Below, piece by piece: positions 7,817 through 15,895 of a stretch of 64,000 nucleotides of DNA. Made by a program: the position numbers and the translations under genes. The stretch's first letter is position 1, and the number at the start of each line of letters is the position of its first letter. The notes under the pieces are model-generated. The model was given only the letters and a program-made list of their open reading frames with translations. It made no database searches and had not been told where the DNA came from. This DNA comes from Ulvibacter litoralis (lineage in GTDB: Bacteria; Bacteroidota; Bacteroidia; Flavobacteriales; Flavobacteriaceae), in NCBI RefSeq assembly GCF_900102055.1, contig NZ_FNBA01000005.1, positions 124,001 through 188,000 on the forward strand. Direction: 5' to 3'.

Positions 7817-9205
7817 CTAAATTAACTTAAGTTGATTGATAATTTCCTGTAGTGAATCTTTAGCATCTCCAAATAAAAGATTGCAATTGTCCATACCAAA
7901 TAAATCGTTGGAAACACCTGCATATCCTGTACTCATTCCTCGTTTCATTACCACTACTTTTTTGCTTTCGTGTGTTTTTATAATTGGCATTCCGTACACA
8001 GGACTGTCTGGTTTTGTTTCTGCAGCAGGGTTCACGACGTCGTTTGCACCAATCACCAATACCATATCATAGTGTTTCATAAGCTCGTTTCCTTCGTCCA
8101 TTTCCTTCAAATGATCGTAATCGATATTTGCTTCGGCTAGAAGTACATTCATATGACCTGGCATTCTTCCAGCAACAGGATGGATGATAAAATCTACCTG
8201 AACCCCTCTCGATTCCAATAGTTTTTGAAGTTGTCCACACAAATGTTGCCCTTGAGCTACGGCAAGACCATATCCAGGAACGATTGCTATTTTGTTCGCA
8301 AATGAAAGTTGCATGGTTATTTCCGAAATAGATATCGATTTAATGTTTTGCTCTTCAGAAGTAGTTGAGAGTGTTGTTTTCTTAAATTTACCTGCCAACA
8401 CTTTCAGTAGAGATCTATTCATCGCCTTACACATAAGTAGCGTCAATATAATTCCAGCAGCACCTACAAAAATACCTCCAGCAATCATAGCTTTATTTCC
8501 GTACACAAAACCTGAAAGTGCTGTCGCAACACCAGTAATTGAGTTTAATAATGAAATTACAACAGGCATGTCTGCTCCACCAATAGGGAGGACAAATAAA
8601 ATTCCGTAGGCTAATGATATAAAAGCGATGGTAAAGATGAAAATTTCAAAGCTGATAGGGAGTAGCCCTAAAAAGTAGAGCGTTGGAATGATAAAAATTA
8701 GAACTAAAAGTGTTCTTGAACCTATAACTGTAATTGCTTTACGATTGTCTTTGGTTTTACCTGCAAGTTTTCTGTACGCAACAATACTTCCCGTGGCAGC
8801 AATGGCTCCCGTAGTTAAGCTTAATAGCAATAAGATTTGAATTCCGATAAAAGAGGTACTCAGATTTATTTGTTGGGCTTCAATAATTCCTAAAATTAAA
8901 GCGCAACCACCACCGGTCGCATTAAAAAGCGAAACCAATTGTGGCATTGCAGTCATTTCTACTTTGGAAGCCATGCGTTTCCCTAACAGGGTTCCTAGTG
9001 CAATAGCGACAAGGATGATAACCACATTTGGGGTCGGAATTTCATTAGATTTTAATAACAGAAATGTGCAAACTACGGCAATAATCATTCCTGCGGCTGC
9101 GATGCTATTTCCTAATTTGGCATTTTTTGGTGAGCTCATAAACTTCAATCCACCTAAAAAAGATACTGTGGCTATTAAATAGCCAATTTCAACAAATACA
9201 TTCAT
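7817..9205 (-). CDS. pntB: NAD(P) transhydrogenase subunit beta
   Basis: 462 residues. The first 260 are hydrophobic (about nine membrane helices; Gly-rich FNATGGGCALILG and GADMPVVISLLNSITG motifs). The last 180 form the NADP(H)-binding domain III, with the fingerprint VPGYGLAVAQGQH and VIGANDVVNPAA. With the two alpha subunits encoded upstream it makes the inner-membrane enzyme that uses proton-motive force to reduce NADP+ with NADH, supplying NADPH for biosynthesis and redox defence. It is the last gene of the three-gene operon, and the hairpin at 7782 follows. NAD salvage genes occur later in the window. Confidence 0.96.
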   Translation of the reverse strand: MNVFVEIGYLIATVSFLGGLKFMSSPKNAKLGNSIAAAGMIIAVVCTFLLLKSNEIPTPNVVIILVAIALGTLLGKRMASKVEMTAMPQLVSLFNATGGGCALILGIIEAQQINLSTSFIGIQILLLLSLTTGAIAATGSIVAYRKLAGKTKDNRKAITVIGSRTLLVLIFIIPTLYFLGLLPISFEIFIFTIAFISLAYGILFVLPIGGADMPVVISLLNSITGVATALSGFVYGNKAMIAGGIFVGAAGIILTLLMCKAMNRSLLKVLAGKFKKTTLSTTSEEQNIKSISISEITMQLSFANKIAIVPGYGLAVAQGQHLCGQLQKLLESRGVQVDFIIHPVAGRMPGHMNVLLAEANIDYDHLKEMDEGNELMKHYDMVLVIGANDVVNPAAETKPDSPVYGMPIIKTHESKKVVVMKRGMSTGYAGVSNDLFGMDNCNLLFGDAKDSLQEIINQLKLI

Positions 9206-9210
9206 CTAGC

Positions 9211-9507
9211 TTATTTTTTGGTATTGAACATTTTTAGCATTCTGCCAGTCACAAAAAAGCCACCTGATATATTTAATGCACCAAGAAACACTGCAATTCC
9301 ACCTAAGCCAAGTAAGACGTAATTGGTTGGAGGTATTTGAATCATCATTATAATAGCTCCTACCATAATAACACCGCTAATTGCATTGGCGCCAGACATT
9401 AAAGGAGTGTGAAGAATGGCGGGTACGTTAGCGATGACTTCAATTCCTATGAAGACACAGAATATGACAAAGTATATAATTTCAAGATTATTTTGAATAA
9501 ATTCCAT
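9211..9507 (-). CDS. pntAB: NAD(P) transhydrogenase subunit alpha, membrane part
   Basis: 98 residues with three hydrophobic helices. The conserved stretch includes HTPLMSGANAISGVI, followed by VLLGLGGIAVFLGALNISGGF, which is typical of domain II of the alpha subunit when split from the NAD-binding domain. Split alpha subunits are usual in many bacteria outside the enterobacteria. The gene is flanked by pntAA (3 bases) and pntB (5 bases), so the three are co-translated from one message. Confidence 0.95.
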   Translation of the reverse strand: MEFIQNNLEIIYFVIFCVFIGIEVIANVPAILHTPLMSGANAISGVIMVGAIIMMIQIPPTNYVLLGLGGIAVFLGALNISGGFFVTGRMLKMFNTKK

Positions 9508-9510
9508 GGG

Positions 9511-10626
9511 TTATGCGAGTTCAAGTTTAGTAGTTAGTTGTGGGTGTGTAATTTTACCAGTAGCGATTACTTGACAACCATTAATAATGATATCTTCTTC
9601 TTTGGTTGACTGTAGTACGTACTTTAAAAAGCTGTAGTAATTGGAAGATAACAACTGAGACGCTGCTTGTGACATTTCTCTCGAGAGATGAGAATCTCCA
9701 ACAATGGTAATATGGTTGTATGTAATTGTTTTTTGGTTTTGAGTTTTTTCACAATTTCCGCCTTGTTCTGCTGCCAAATCGATTACAACCGAGCCTGGTA
9801 ACATCGTATCAAGAGCTTCCGTATCAATTAGTATAGGTGCTTTCTTTCCGGGGATATTTGCTGTTGTAATCACAATATTCGCATTGCTAATCCGCTCATG
9901 GATTAACTTTTTTTGCTTGTCGAGGTATTCTTGTGATTGTGCTATGGCATAACCTCCTGCATTTTCTCCTTCTTCATAGCCTTCAACTTCTATAAATTTA
10001 GCTCCGAGACTTCTAACTTCTTCCGCAGAAGATTTCCGAACATCAAACACTTCAACAATGGCTCCTAATCGCTTGGCCGTTGCGATTGCTTGAAGTCCTG
10101 CAACACCCGCTCCTAATACTAAAACTTTAGCAGGGTTTAAAGTCCCCGCAGCTGTTGTAAACATAGGAAAAGAACCGTTGTAGTAAGAAGTAGCCTTCAA
10201 TACAGCCTTATAACCCGATAAGGAGGCCATGGAAGATAATACATCCATAGATTGGGCTAGGGTCGTACGTGGTAATAAATCTAAACTAAAGACAGAAGTA
10301 TTTTTGCGGAGGTATTTGTCCATCCTTTCTGGATAGAATAGCATATTAAAAATACCAATCACGGTTTTTGGTTTTCCTTCTGTAATGACATCTTGAATGT
10401 CGTTAATCGATAAGATGTAGTCGGCGTTTTCTAAGATAAAGGCGCGAGAATTTAAGGTTGCTCCCGCTGTTTTATAATCAGTATCTGAAACTCCTACCGT
10501 TTCTCCCAAACCATTTTCAATAAGAACTTCTAACCCTAATTCTTTTATAGCTAAACGAACCTCCTTCGGTAAAAAACAAATTCTTTTTTCAAAATGGGGC
10601 TCTTTTACTATCCCGATGTATTTCAT
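9511..10626 (-). CDS. pntAA: NAD(P) transhydrogenase subunit alpha, NAD-binding part
   Basis: 371 residues of the alanine dehydrogenase/PNT fold. The N-terminal catalytic domain begins GIVKEPHFEKRICFLPKEV, and the Rossmann loop VLGAGVAGLQAIATAKRLGA is followed by VEVFDVR, the NAD-specific acidic end. It binds NADH on the cytoplasmic side and passes hydride to NADP+ in the beta subunit. First gene of the pnt operon. A sequence close to a sigma-54 promoter lies about 80 bases upstream at 10704-10719. The remainder of the 326-base upstream gap (10627-10952) shows no reading frame that I recognise. Confidence 0.95.
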   Translation of the reverse strand: MKYIGIVKEPHFEKRICFLPKEVRLAIKELGLEVLIENGLGETVGVSDTDYKTAGATLNSRAFILENADYILSINDIQDVITEGKPKTVIGIFNMLFYPERMDKYLRKNTSVFSLDLLPRTTLAQSMDVLSSMASLSGYKAVLKATSYYNGSFPMFTTAAGTLNPAKVLVLGAGVAGLQAIATAKRLGAIVEVFDVRKSSAEEVRSLGAKFIEVEGYEEGENAGGYAIAQSQEYLDKQKKLIHERISNANIVITTANIPGKKAPILIDTEALDTMLPGSVVIDLAAEQGGNCEKTQNQKTITYNHITIVGDSHLSREMSQAASQLLSSNYYSFLKYVLQSTKEEDIIINGCQVIATGKITHPQLTTKLELA

Positions 10627-10703
10627 GTTTGGTTGTTGTTTTTGATTTTAAAAGTCGTTTTTTGACGTTTTAAACAATTTGATTAGAATAAGTGTTGCCA
10701 ATT

Positions 10704-10719
10704 TTCAATCCCCGTGCCA
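10704..10719 (-). promoter_or_regulatory. Sigma-54-like promoter candidate upstream of the transhydrogenase operon
   Basis: Minus strand reads TGGCAC-GGGGA-TTGAA: a perfect -24 half with correct spacing, but the -12 half has TTGA where TTGC is expected. It is oriented toward pntAA with a leader of about 70 bases. It could be functional, weak or coincidental; the -12 GC is normally highly conserved. Confidence 0.4.
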
Positions 10720-10952
10720 TTCTATTTGTGGATAGTGGTAAGTGGCTGTAACACCTTATTTTCAGCTGTTTTTGAAGAAATTTAATAATTTTTATGACTA
10801 TCGAAGTGGGTAAGAATGTCTCGACTGATACATTTTACCTCGTATGTTTCCGAAGAAAAGAGAAATAGGGATTATGTAAAAATAGACTAGGAATGAAGGT
10901 GAGGCAATTGAAGCCTAAAGTGTCTTTTACTTTAGGAAATGAAAACAATAAT

Positions 10953-13208
10953 TTATAGATTTTCTTTTAAAACAGCATCGTATTTAAAAGTCGCTTTTTT
11001 TAGATTTTCTGAAAGTGTTTTCATCCATATTAGCTGATTGCTAATTAGATACGCTTCCTGCAAGCGATGTAAGGTTTCAGTGTCGATTTCTGAATTCCCT
11101 TCGTTAATATCTTGATCGCGAAGTTTAGATAATAACTGATATCCTTCTAAAAGCTTTTCTTCAGCATTACTAATGCTAGCGGAAGGTTTAATCTCATTGT
11201 ATTTGGAGTTATTTAAAATGGAAATAGAGGCTTGTAGGCTATTTTCAATATTTAAAATAAGAACTTCGAACTCTTTAGAAACAGGTGTTGTTTTATGATT
11301 GGTAATAAACGTACCTATTGAAGCAATTCCCGAAACCATGGTCTGATTTAAGGTTACCATATCATAAATTAAGGGGTATTCTAGTTGTTTCGACTTCGGA
11401 TCCTGAGTCATTCTCTGAAAGGCGGCATTTAAGTTGCTAATGGCTAAAAAGGCTTCTTTTCTAGCAACTTTATACATAAGGTCATTATTTTTTTTATCGT
11501 GGTACAGCGCTTTGGTAGCAATAAGATATTCCTTGTTTCGCTGAAGACTATTTAAAAGTACTTGCTTCATATTAAAAACCTCCCAGCTTGGCCATAATGC
11601 GTAATTTGCAATTACAGCAATACTAGCCCCTATAATGGTGTCAATGACGCGGTATTGAATTACTAAAAAAGCATCAGGATTGATAAGGGAATACACCAAT
11701 ACAATATTAATAGTGATTAAAGCTGCGCCCGATTTATAGTTTTGCTGTAGTAGTGCAATCGCCATGGTTAGCGATAAAATAGCCAACACCGAATACACGA
11801 TAACATTGTGTGTAACGAGAACAATACCGATGGCAATTACAGCTCCAATGAGTGTTCCAATGATGCGGTTTTTTGATCGCTCTTTGGTCAATCCGTAATT
11901 AGGTCTCATAATCACAACGATGGTCAACAAAATCCAATAGGTGTTATGAATTCCCAAAAGTGTTCCTAAAATATGCGCAAAAAGTATCGCTACTGTAAAT
12001 CGTAAAGCATGTCTAAAAAGCGTAGAATTTAAACTGAAATTTTGAGTAATTACATTCAAGCGGTATTCTTGAAGCGTTAAGAACTGACGCCCGTCTTGGC
12101 GTTTTATAGAGACTTTAGAAGCATTGTTCACATTCGCCATAACTCTTCGAATCGCTCTTATTTCTTGAAGTAATTGTTCTTGGTAATCGTAGAGGTTTCT
12201 CAAAACAAGTGCGCCCTCTCTAGCTTTAGGCAAAGTAATGGCATCGACATAAACTGAAATAGCCTCATACGCTTTTTGTAAGGCTTCTAATAAAGAGTCT
12301 TTACTCGGTATTTTTTCTTTTTGAATAAGACATTCTGAAAGCGTGATAAGATGGTTTCCCATCGTCTTATTTAATCTTTTTGAAGCTTTTAAATAGTCTT
12401 TTCTATTTTCAAATAAGGAGTCAATTTCACTGTAATCTAAATGTTTGGCTTCAATTAATTCCACAATATTTATTGTAGAAATAAAGATTAAGAGTTGTTT
12501 TTCGTCGTAATGGGAACGTCCCGTCCGTTTCCGTTCTAAAAGAAGTAATTCGCGTAAGGTTTCCTGTTTTTCAGTAATTTTTGTTTGCAACGAAATGGAT
12601 TGTTGCATCAAATTTTCACGATCCGATTTTTTGGTAAGTAAACGAGCTCTAAGTTTTAGATATTCCCCAAGTAAATGAAGGGTTTCAGAAAGGAGCTGAT
12701 TTCCATCTTTATTGGGGGCTAATTTCAGAAAAACATAAGAAACCACTAAATACCAGAGTCCGCCAACTCCCATTAAAACAACATGTTCACCTATTTCTGT
12801 AGCGGTTTCCTTTTGAATAGCAAACGCTAATACCATAGATAATAAACCTGACAAGGAGACTAAAGAAGCGCGAAACCCATAAATAGAGATGAGTGAGGTA
12901 CAAAAAGAAATAACGGCGATTACACCAACAAGAATTAATGTGAAGGGTTTTAAAAATAAGATAACCGTTGTAATAAGCATCGTCAAGCCTATACTAATTA
13001 GAATAGCGTTGACTTTCCTCTTTAAACTTCCAGGAATATCTCCAGGAGCATTTAGAAAAGCACCGATAACAATGGATGGAGCGTATTCAAAGAGGCCTAG
13101 AAAATTTAAAATAACCAAAGGAGCAACCACGGCAAAACTGAGCCTAATACCACTATAAAAGTGCGAACTTTTTAAAAATAATTCGACGATTTTTAGCTGT
13201 TTCTTCAA
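10953..13208 (-). CDS. FUSC-family inner-membrane protein (YccS/YhfK-like)
   Basis: 751 residues with the arrangement typical of FUSC proteins: about five or six hydrophobic helices at 20-160, a long charged helical cytoplasmic region (about 170-390), a second block of helices (about 405-530, including THNVIVYSVLAILSLTMAIA), then a second helical domain. These proteins resemble aromatic-acid or fusaric-acid exporters but most have unknown substrates. It stands alone, transcribed from a promoter with a perfect -7 TACCTTTG at 13228-13235 and a 15-base palindrome just upstream at 13252-13266. Confidence 0.88.
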   Translation of the reverse strand: MKKQLKIVELFLKSSHFYSGIRLSFAVVAPLVILNFLGLFEYAPSIVIGAFLNAPGDIPGSLKRKVNAILISIGLTMLITTVILFLKPFTLILVGVIAVISFCTSLISIYGFRASLVSLSGLLSMVLAFAIQKETATEIGEHVVLMGVGGLWYLVVSYVFLKLAPNKDGNQLLSETLHLLGEYLKLRARLLTKKSDRENLMQQSISLQTKITEKQETLRELLLLERKRTGRSHYDEKQLLIFISTINIVELIEAKHLDYSEIDSLFENRKDYLKASKRLNKTMGNHLITLSECLIQKEKIPSKDSLLEALQKAYEAISVYVDAITLPKAREGALVLRNLYDYQEQLLQEIRAIRRVMANVNNASKVSIKRQDGRQFLTLQEYRLNVITQNFSLNSTLFRHALRFTVAILFAHILGTLLGIHNTYWILLTIVVIMRPNYGLTKERSKNRIIGTLIGAVIAIGIVLVTHNVIVYSVLAILSLTMAIALLQQNYKSGAALITINIVLVYSLINPDAFLVIQYRVIDTIIGASIAVIANYALWPSWEVFNMKQVLLNSLQRNKEYLIATKALYHDKKNNDLMYKVARKEAFLAISNLNAAFQRMTQDPKSKQLEYPLIYDMVTLNQTMVSGIASIGTFITNHKTTPVSKEFEVLILNIENSLQASISILNNSKYNEIKPSASISNAEEKLLEGYQLLSKLRDQDINEGNSEIDTETLHRLQEAYLISNQLIWMKTLSENLKKATFKYDAVLKENL

Positions 13209-13227
13209 GGTCTAGGATTATTAGTAA

Positions 13228-13266
13228 CAAAGGTAGTCTAATTAAATAATCTCAGATTTAATCTGA
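13228..13266 (-). promoter_or_regulatory. Promoter and palindromic operator of the FUSC gene
   Basis: Minus strand -7 element TACCTTTG (13228-13235) matches TAnnTTTG exactly. A perfect 15-base palindrome TCAGATT-T-AATCTGA is centred at 13259, only 24 bases above the -7 start, so it overlaps the -33 region. That position suits a repressor and differs from the register of the Crp/Fnr-like boxes elsewhere in the window. Confidence 0.55.
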
Positions 13267-13332
13267 AGTACTATTTCCTTTCAAACAAAAAATGACCAAA
13301 ATGTTAAAGCTTATTATTATACGATTTCCAAA

Positions 13333-13535
13333 TCAATTCAGCTTTTTGTAGATATTCTTAATATGAGTGCGTACCGTGTTAATTAAAACAAAGAGATTGT
13401 CTGCAATCATTTGATAGCTTTTACCCGCAACAATTTCTTTAACCACTTCATTTTCGCGGGGTGATAAAAGAGATTCTTGTACCGGTTTTGGTGCATAGTG
13501 GTTTACTGTTTTCCGAGCGATTTGCGTCCCTAAAT
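13333..13535 (-). pseudogene. Fragment of a LuxR-type (NarL family) response regulator
   Basis: The minus-strand frame encodes QIARKTVNHYAPKP, then LSPRENEVVKEIVAGKSY and NTVRTHIKNIYKKLN, which are the linker and HTH of a NarL/FixJ regulator. The receiver domain is absent, and the frame ends right after KKLN, where the family normally continues for another 15 or so residues. A Leu replaces the usual Ser/Thr in the recognition helix (V-L-I-N-T). The apparent start at 13560 lies inside the neighbouring RidA-like fragment, so it is not a real start. This is a decaying remnant joined to unrelated DNA at about 13535. Confidence 0.7.
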
Positions 13536-13809
13536 AGGGAAAGCTTTTGGTTATACCCATGCCGTGAAAATTGGAAATGACATTAAAATTTCTGGCGCTG
13601 TGAGTATGGATGATGAAGGTAATCGAACCGCTGTTGGAGATTTTGTCGATTATGATGGCGACGGCACCGTTATTTTCGCTTCACGAGAACTTCCAGAACC
13701 ACTATCCATGCCATTTACAATGTGCAAAGAATCTGAAGCTCCTCACTCTGTAGTTAATTTAAGTAATACAAAATCCATTCGATTGATTCGAGTAGAAATG
13801 AAACAATAA
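13534..13809 (+). pseudogene. RidA-like fragment fused to an unrecognised tail
   Basis: From the stop at 13531-13533 the plus frame reads KAFGYTHAVKIGNDIKISGA, then V-S-M-D-D-E-G-N and V-G-D-F, resembling the N-terminal half of RidA/YjgF imine deaminases (GYSxAVKVGN, then I-SG-V, then D-x-x-G and V-GD). After about 40 residues the similarity stops, and a Pro/Ser-rich segment that I do not recognise (SRELPEPLSMPFTM) runs to a TAA. The core RidA active-site Arg region is missing. It overlaps the LuxR fragment at its 5' end, which marks a rearrangement junction. Confidence 0.5.
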
Positions 13810-13851
13810 AAACGCAACCAATAATCTAAATTAAAATTAAAAAATCACAAA

Positions 13852-14187
13852 GTAGAAATAGATTCGCTCGTAAAAACGGGAATGTATAAATATCACGCTG
13901 AAGAAGCTATGTATAGAAAATATACGGATGAATCATATAAACTTCGAGCAGCTTTTATTTTTGTAATTCAGCATATAGAATATGTTATTAAACTAGTAGG
14001 AGTAGATTACGTAGGTATTGGTTCTGATTTTGATGGAATTTATCAGCCACCAAAACAATTGGATGATGTTACCACATACCCTTTAATTACAAAAGCTTTG
14101 GTAGAAAAGGGCTATAGCGAAAAAGATATAGATAAAATCCTTGGCGGAAACCTGCTTCGGGTTTTTAAAGCGAATGAAACGAACTAA
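13852..14187 (+). pseudogene. C-terminal fragment of an M19 (membrane) dipeptidase
   Basis: The frame encodes HIEYVIKLVGVDYVGIGSDF, then D-G and later GYSEKDIDKILGGNLLRVF, the conserved end of peptidase M19 dipeptidases: the GIGSDFDG strand and the ILGGNxLRV tail. About 250 N-terminal residues with most zinc ligands are missing, so it cannot be active. A short N-terminal portion (VEIDSLVKTG) reads through in frame but has no convincing start or promoter. It sits 15 bases before the intact hydrolase gene. Confidence 0.7.
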
Positions 14188-14202
14188 TCTAAACTGACTT
14201 TC

Positions 14203-15255
14203 ATGAAAAATGCAATTTACTTTCTAATAATTTCCGCAGTATTACTTTTAAGCTGTGCCGAAAAGCAAGAGACAGCAACGAAAGAAACCGTTAGTAAATC
14301 CAGTTATATGGATTATTCAAACAGTGATGACCAAATTACGGGAGGCATCAAGATGATTCCAATCACTACTCCAAAAGGGACTTTCAATGTTTGGACAAAA
14401 CGCGTGGGTAACAATCCAAAAATGAAGGTATTATTGCTTCACGGCGGTCCAGGAGGCACCCACGAATTCTTCGAAAATTTTGACGGGTATCTTCCAAATG
14501 AAGAGATTGAATACATCTATTACGATCAGCTGGACAGTTATTACAGTGATAAACCAAACGATTCTACGCTTTGGACTACCAAACATTTTGTGGAAGAAGT
14601 GGAGCAAGTTCGAAAAGCTTTAAATCTTGACAAAAACAATTTTTACCTGCTCGGTCAATCTTGGGGTGGTATTTTAGCGATGGAATACGCTTTAAAATAT
14701 CAAGATAATTTGAAAGGGTTAATAATTTCAAATATGATGGCGAGCATCCCAGAGTATGAAAAATATGCCGAAGTATTGGGAGCTCAACTTCCCCCAGAAA
14801 TTTATAGAGAAATAAAAGAGATAGAGGCAAACGAAGACTTCTCAAATCCAAGGTATGCCGAATTAGTGATGAATAATTATTATACAAAACATATTCTTCG
14901 CAAGCCTTTAGATGAATGGCCAGAATTTGTGAATCGCTCCTTTTCTCATCTTAATTCTAAGATTTATATCTATATGCAAGGGCATAGCGAATTTGGTGTA
15001 ACAGCTAATGCCACATTAAAAACCTGGGATATTTCCGATAGATTAAAAGAAATAAAAACTCCAACTTTAATGATCGGTGGAAAATACGATACTATGGATC
15101 CAAAATATATGGAATGGATGAGTACTCAAGTGCAATACGGAAGAAGCCTTACTTGTAATGCTGGCCACGTTTCACAATATGACGACCCAGAAACCTATTT
15201 TTCAGGATTGGTGCAATTTATAAAAGATGTAAATTCAGGAGATTTTAAAAATTGA
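14203..15255 (+). CDS. Proline iminopeptidase-like alpha/beta hydrolase, lipoprotein
   Basis: 350 residues. It begins with a lipoprotein signal peptide (FLIISAVLLLSC, Cys18), so it is exported and anchored in a membrane. The hydrolase core shows the oxyanion motif HGGPGG (80-85), nucleophile Ser153 in GQSWGG, Asp296 in GGKYDTMDP and His322 in AGHVSQYDDPE, a complete S33 triad. S33 enzymes release N-terminal proline or other residues from short peptides. Pairing with the dipeptidase fragment just upstream suggests a former peptide-degradation locus. The substrate is not certain. Confidence 0.88.
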   Translation: MKNAIYFLIISAVLLLSCAEKQETATKETVSKSSYMDYSNSDDQITGGIKMIPITTPKGTFNVWTKRVGNNPKMKVLLLHGGPGGTHEFFENFDGYLPNEEIEYIYYDQLDSYYSDKPNDSTLWTTKHFVEEVEQVRKALNLDKNNFYLLGQSWGGILAMEYALKYQDNLKGLIISNMMASIPEYEKYAEVLGAQLPPEIYREIKEIEANEDFSNPRYAELVMNNYYTKHILRKPLDEWPEFVNRSFSHLNSKIYIYMQGHSEFGVTANATLKTWDISDRLKEIKTPTLMIGGKYDTMDPKYMEWMSTQVQYGRSLTCNAGHVSQYDDPETYFSGLVQFIKDVNSGDFKN

Positions 15256-15266
15256 AATTAAGGTCT

Positions 15267-15476
15267 TTATATCGAACAACTTGCTCCACTATCACTTTTA
15301 ACTCCCAATTTTTTCAAAATAGTTTCTAATAAACACCATTTTGTAAATGCCGACTGAATTAAATTCACACCAATAAAAACGGTGAACCACATCCAATTCG
15401 GACTCACATAAACACTTAACACCACGCTAAGTAAGACCATTACACCAACAATAACTCTAAAATATGTATTTAACAT
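15267..15476 (-). CDS. DUF2892-family small membrane protein
   Basis: 69 residues with two hydrophobic helices and a WxxFTxFIGxNLxQSAFTxxC core, typical of DUF2892 (YgaP-type membrane anchor), followed by a short C-terminal tail ending CSI. In other bacteria the domain often accompanies rhodanese, sulfur or metal-resistance proteins. It is the last gene of the efflux operon, 18 bases after the PII-like gene. It ends 11 bases from the convergent hydrolase gene. Confidence 0.8.
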   Translation of the reverse strand: MLNTYFRVIVGVMVLLSVVLSVYVSPNWMWFTVFIGVNLIQSAFTKWCLLETILKKLGVKSDSGASCSI

Positions 15477-15494
15477 TGTAATTAATTTTTACGT

Positions 15495-15800
15495 TTATAT
15501 AGATTTTTCAATAGGAACTACTACCGCTTTTATCGGATTGTTTGTTTCTAATTGAGTATTAAATTCTTTGATTGAGTTGAATAGTACATCGATATTTTCG
15601 GCTTCAGTAAAAGAGAAAAATAGATTTGATTCATTGCCTCCTTTTTCTGCGGAAAACCAATTAGAAGCCATTAAAACTGAAGTTCCATTTTTATGACCAT
15701 CAATGTCCGAACTACTAAAATTTTCAATATTTGCATTTTTGAATAACCTCAAAACATCCTTTTGAAATTGCTCAACAGCTGTAACGATAACTAATTTCAT
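15495..15800 (-). CDS. PII-like/DUF3240-like small protein linked to RND efflux
   Basis: 101 residues with a ferredoxin-like alternation: a starting strand MKLVIVTAVEQ, a helix, GTSVLMASNWFS, and a final strand NPIKAVVVPIE. This looks like PII-superfamily proteins such as DUF3240, which are frequently encoded beside heavy-metal RND efflux systems. It follows the RND gene in the same operon. The T-loop is not recognisably that of GlnB. I infer a role in sensing or tuning the efflux pump, not in nitrogen control. The assignment rests on fold pattern and context. Confidence 0.55.
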   Translation of the reverse strand: MKLVIVTAVEQFQKDVLRLFKNANIENFSSSDIDGHKNGTSVLMASNWFSAEKGGNESNLFFSFTEAENIDVLFNSIKEFNTQLETNNPIKAVVVPIEKSI

Positions 15801-15815
15801 TTTCTTATGATTTAT

Positions 15816-15839
15816 TGTCCCTTCGAATGCAGTCGAGAA
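15816..15839. repeat. Copy of a dispersed flavobacterial intergenic repeat
   Basis: A CCCTTCGAATGCAGTCGAG core between the PII-like gene and the RND gene resembles an intergenic repeat that I recall from many Flavobacteriaceae genomes, where GCGC usually stands in place of ATGC. Part of it (GAATGCAG) is repeated inverted at 15872-15880 as CTGCATTC, so an RNA hairpin between two operon genes is possible. Confidence 0.4.
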
Positions 15840-15895
15840 TTCGTTTCAGCATAAAGCTTTATATAGAGTTCGTCTGCATTCAATCAAACAGGTTA

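Noticed and set aside
13333-13560. A 75-residue intact LuxR-type regulator
   Set aside because: The start codon falls in the reverse complement of RidA-like sequence, and the ends match neither the receiver domain nor the usual HTH terminus, so it is a fragment.
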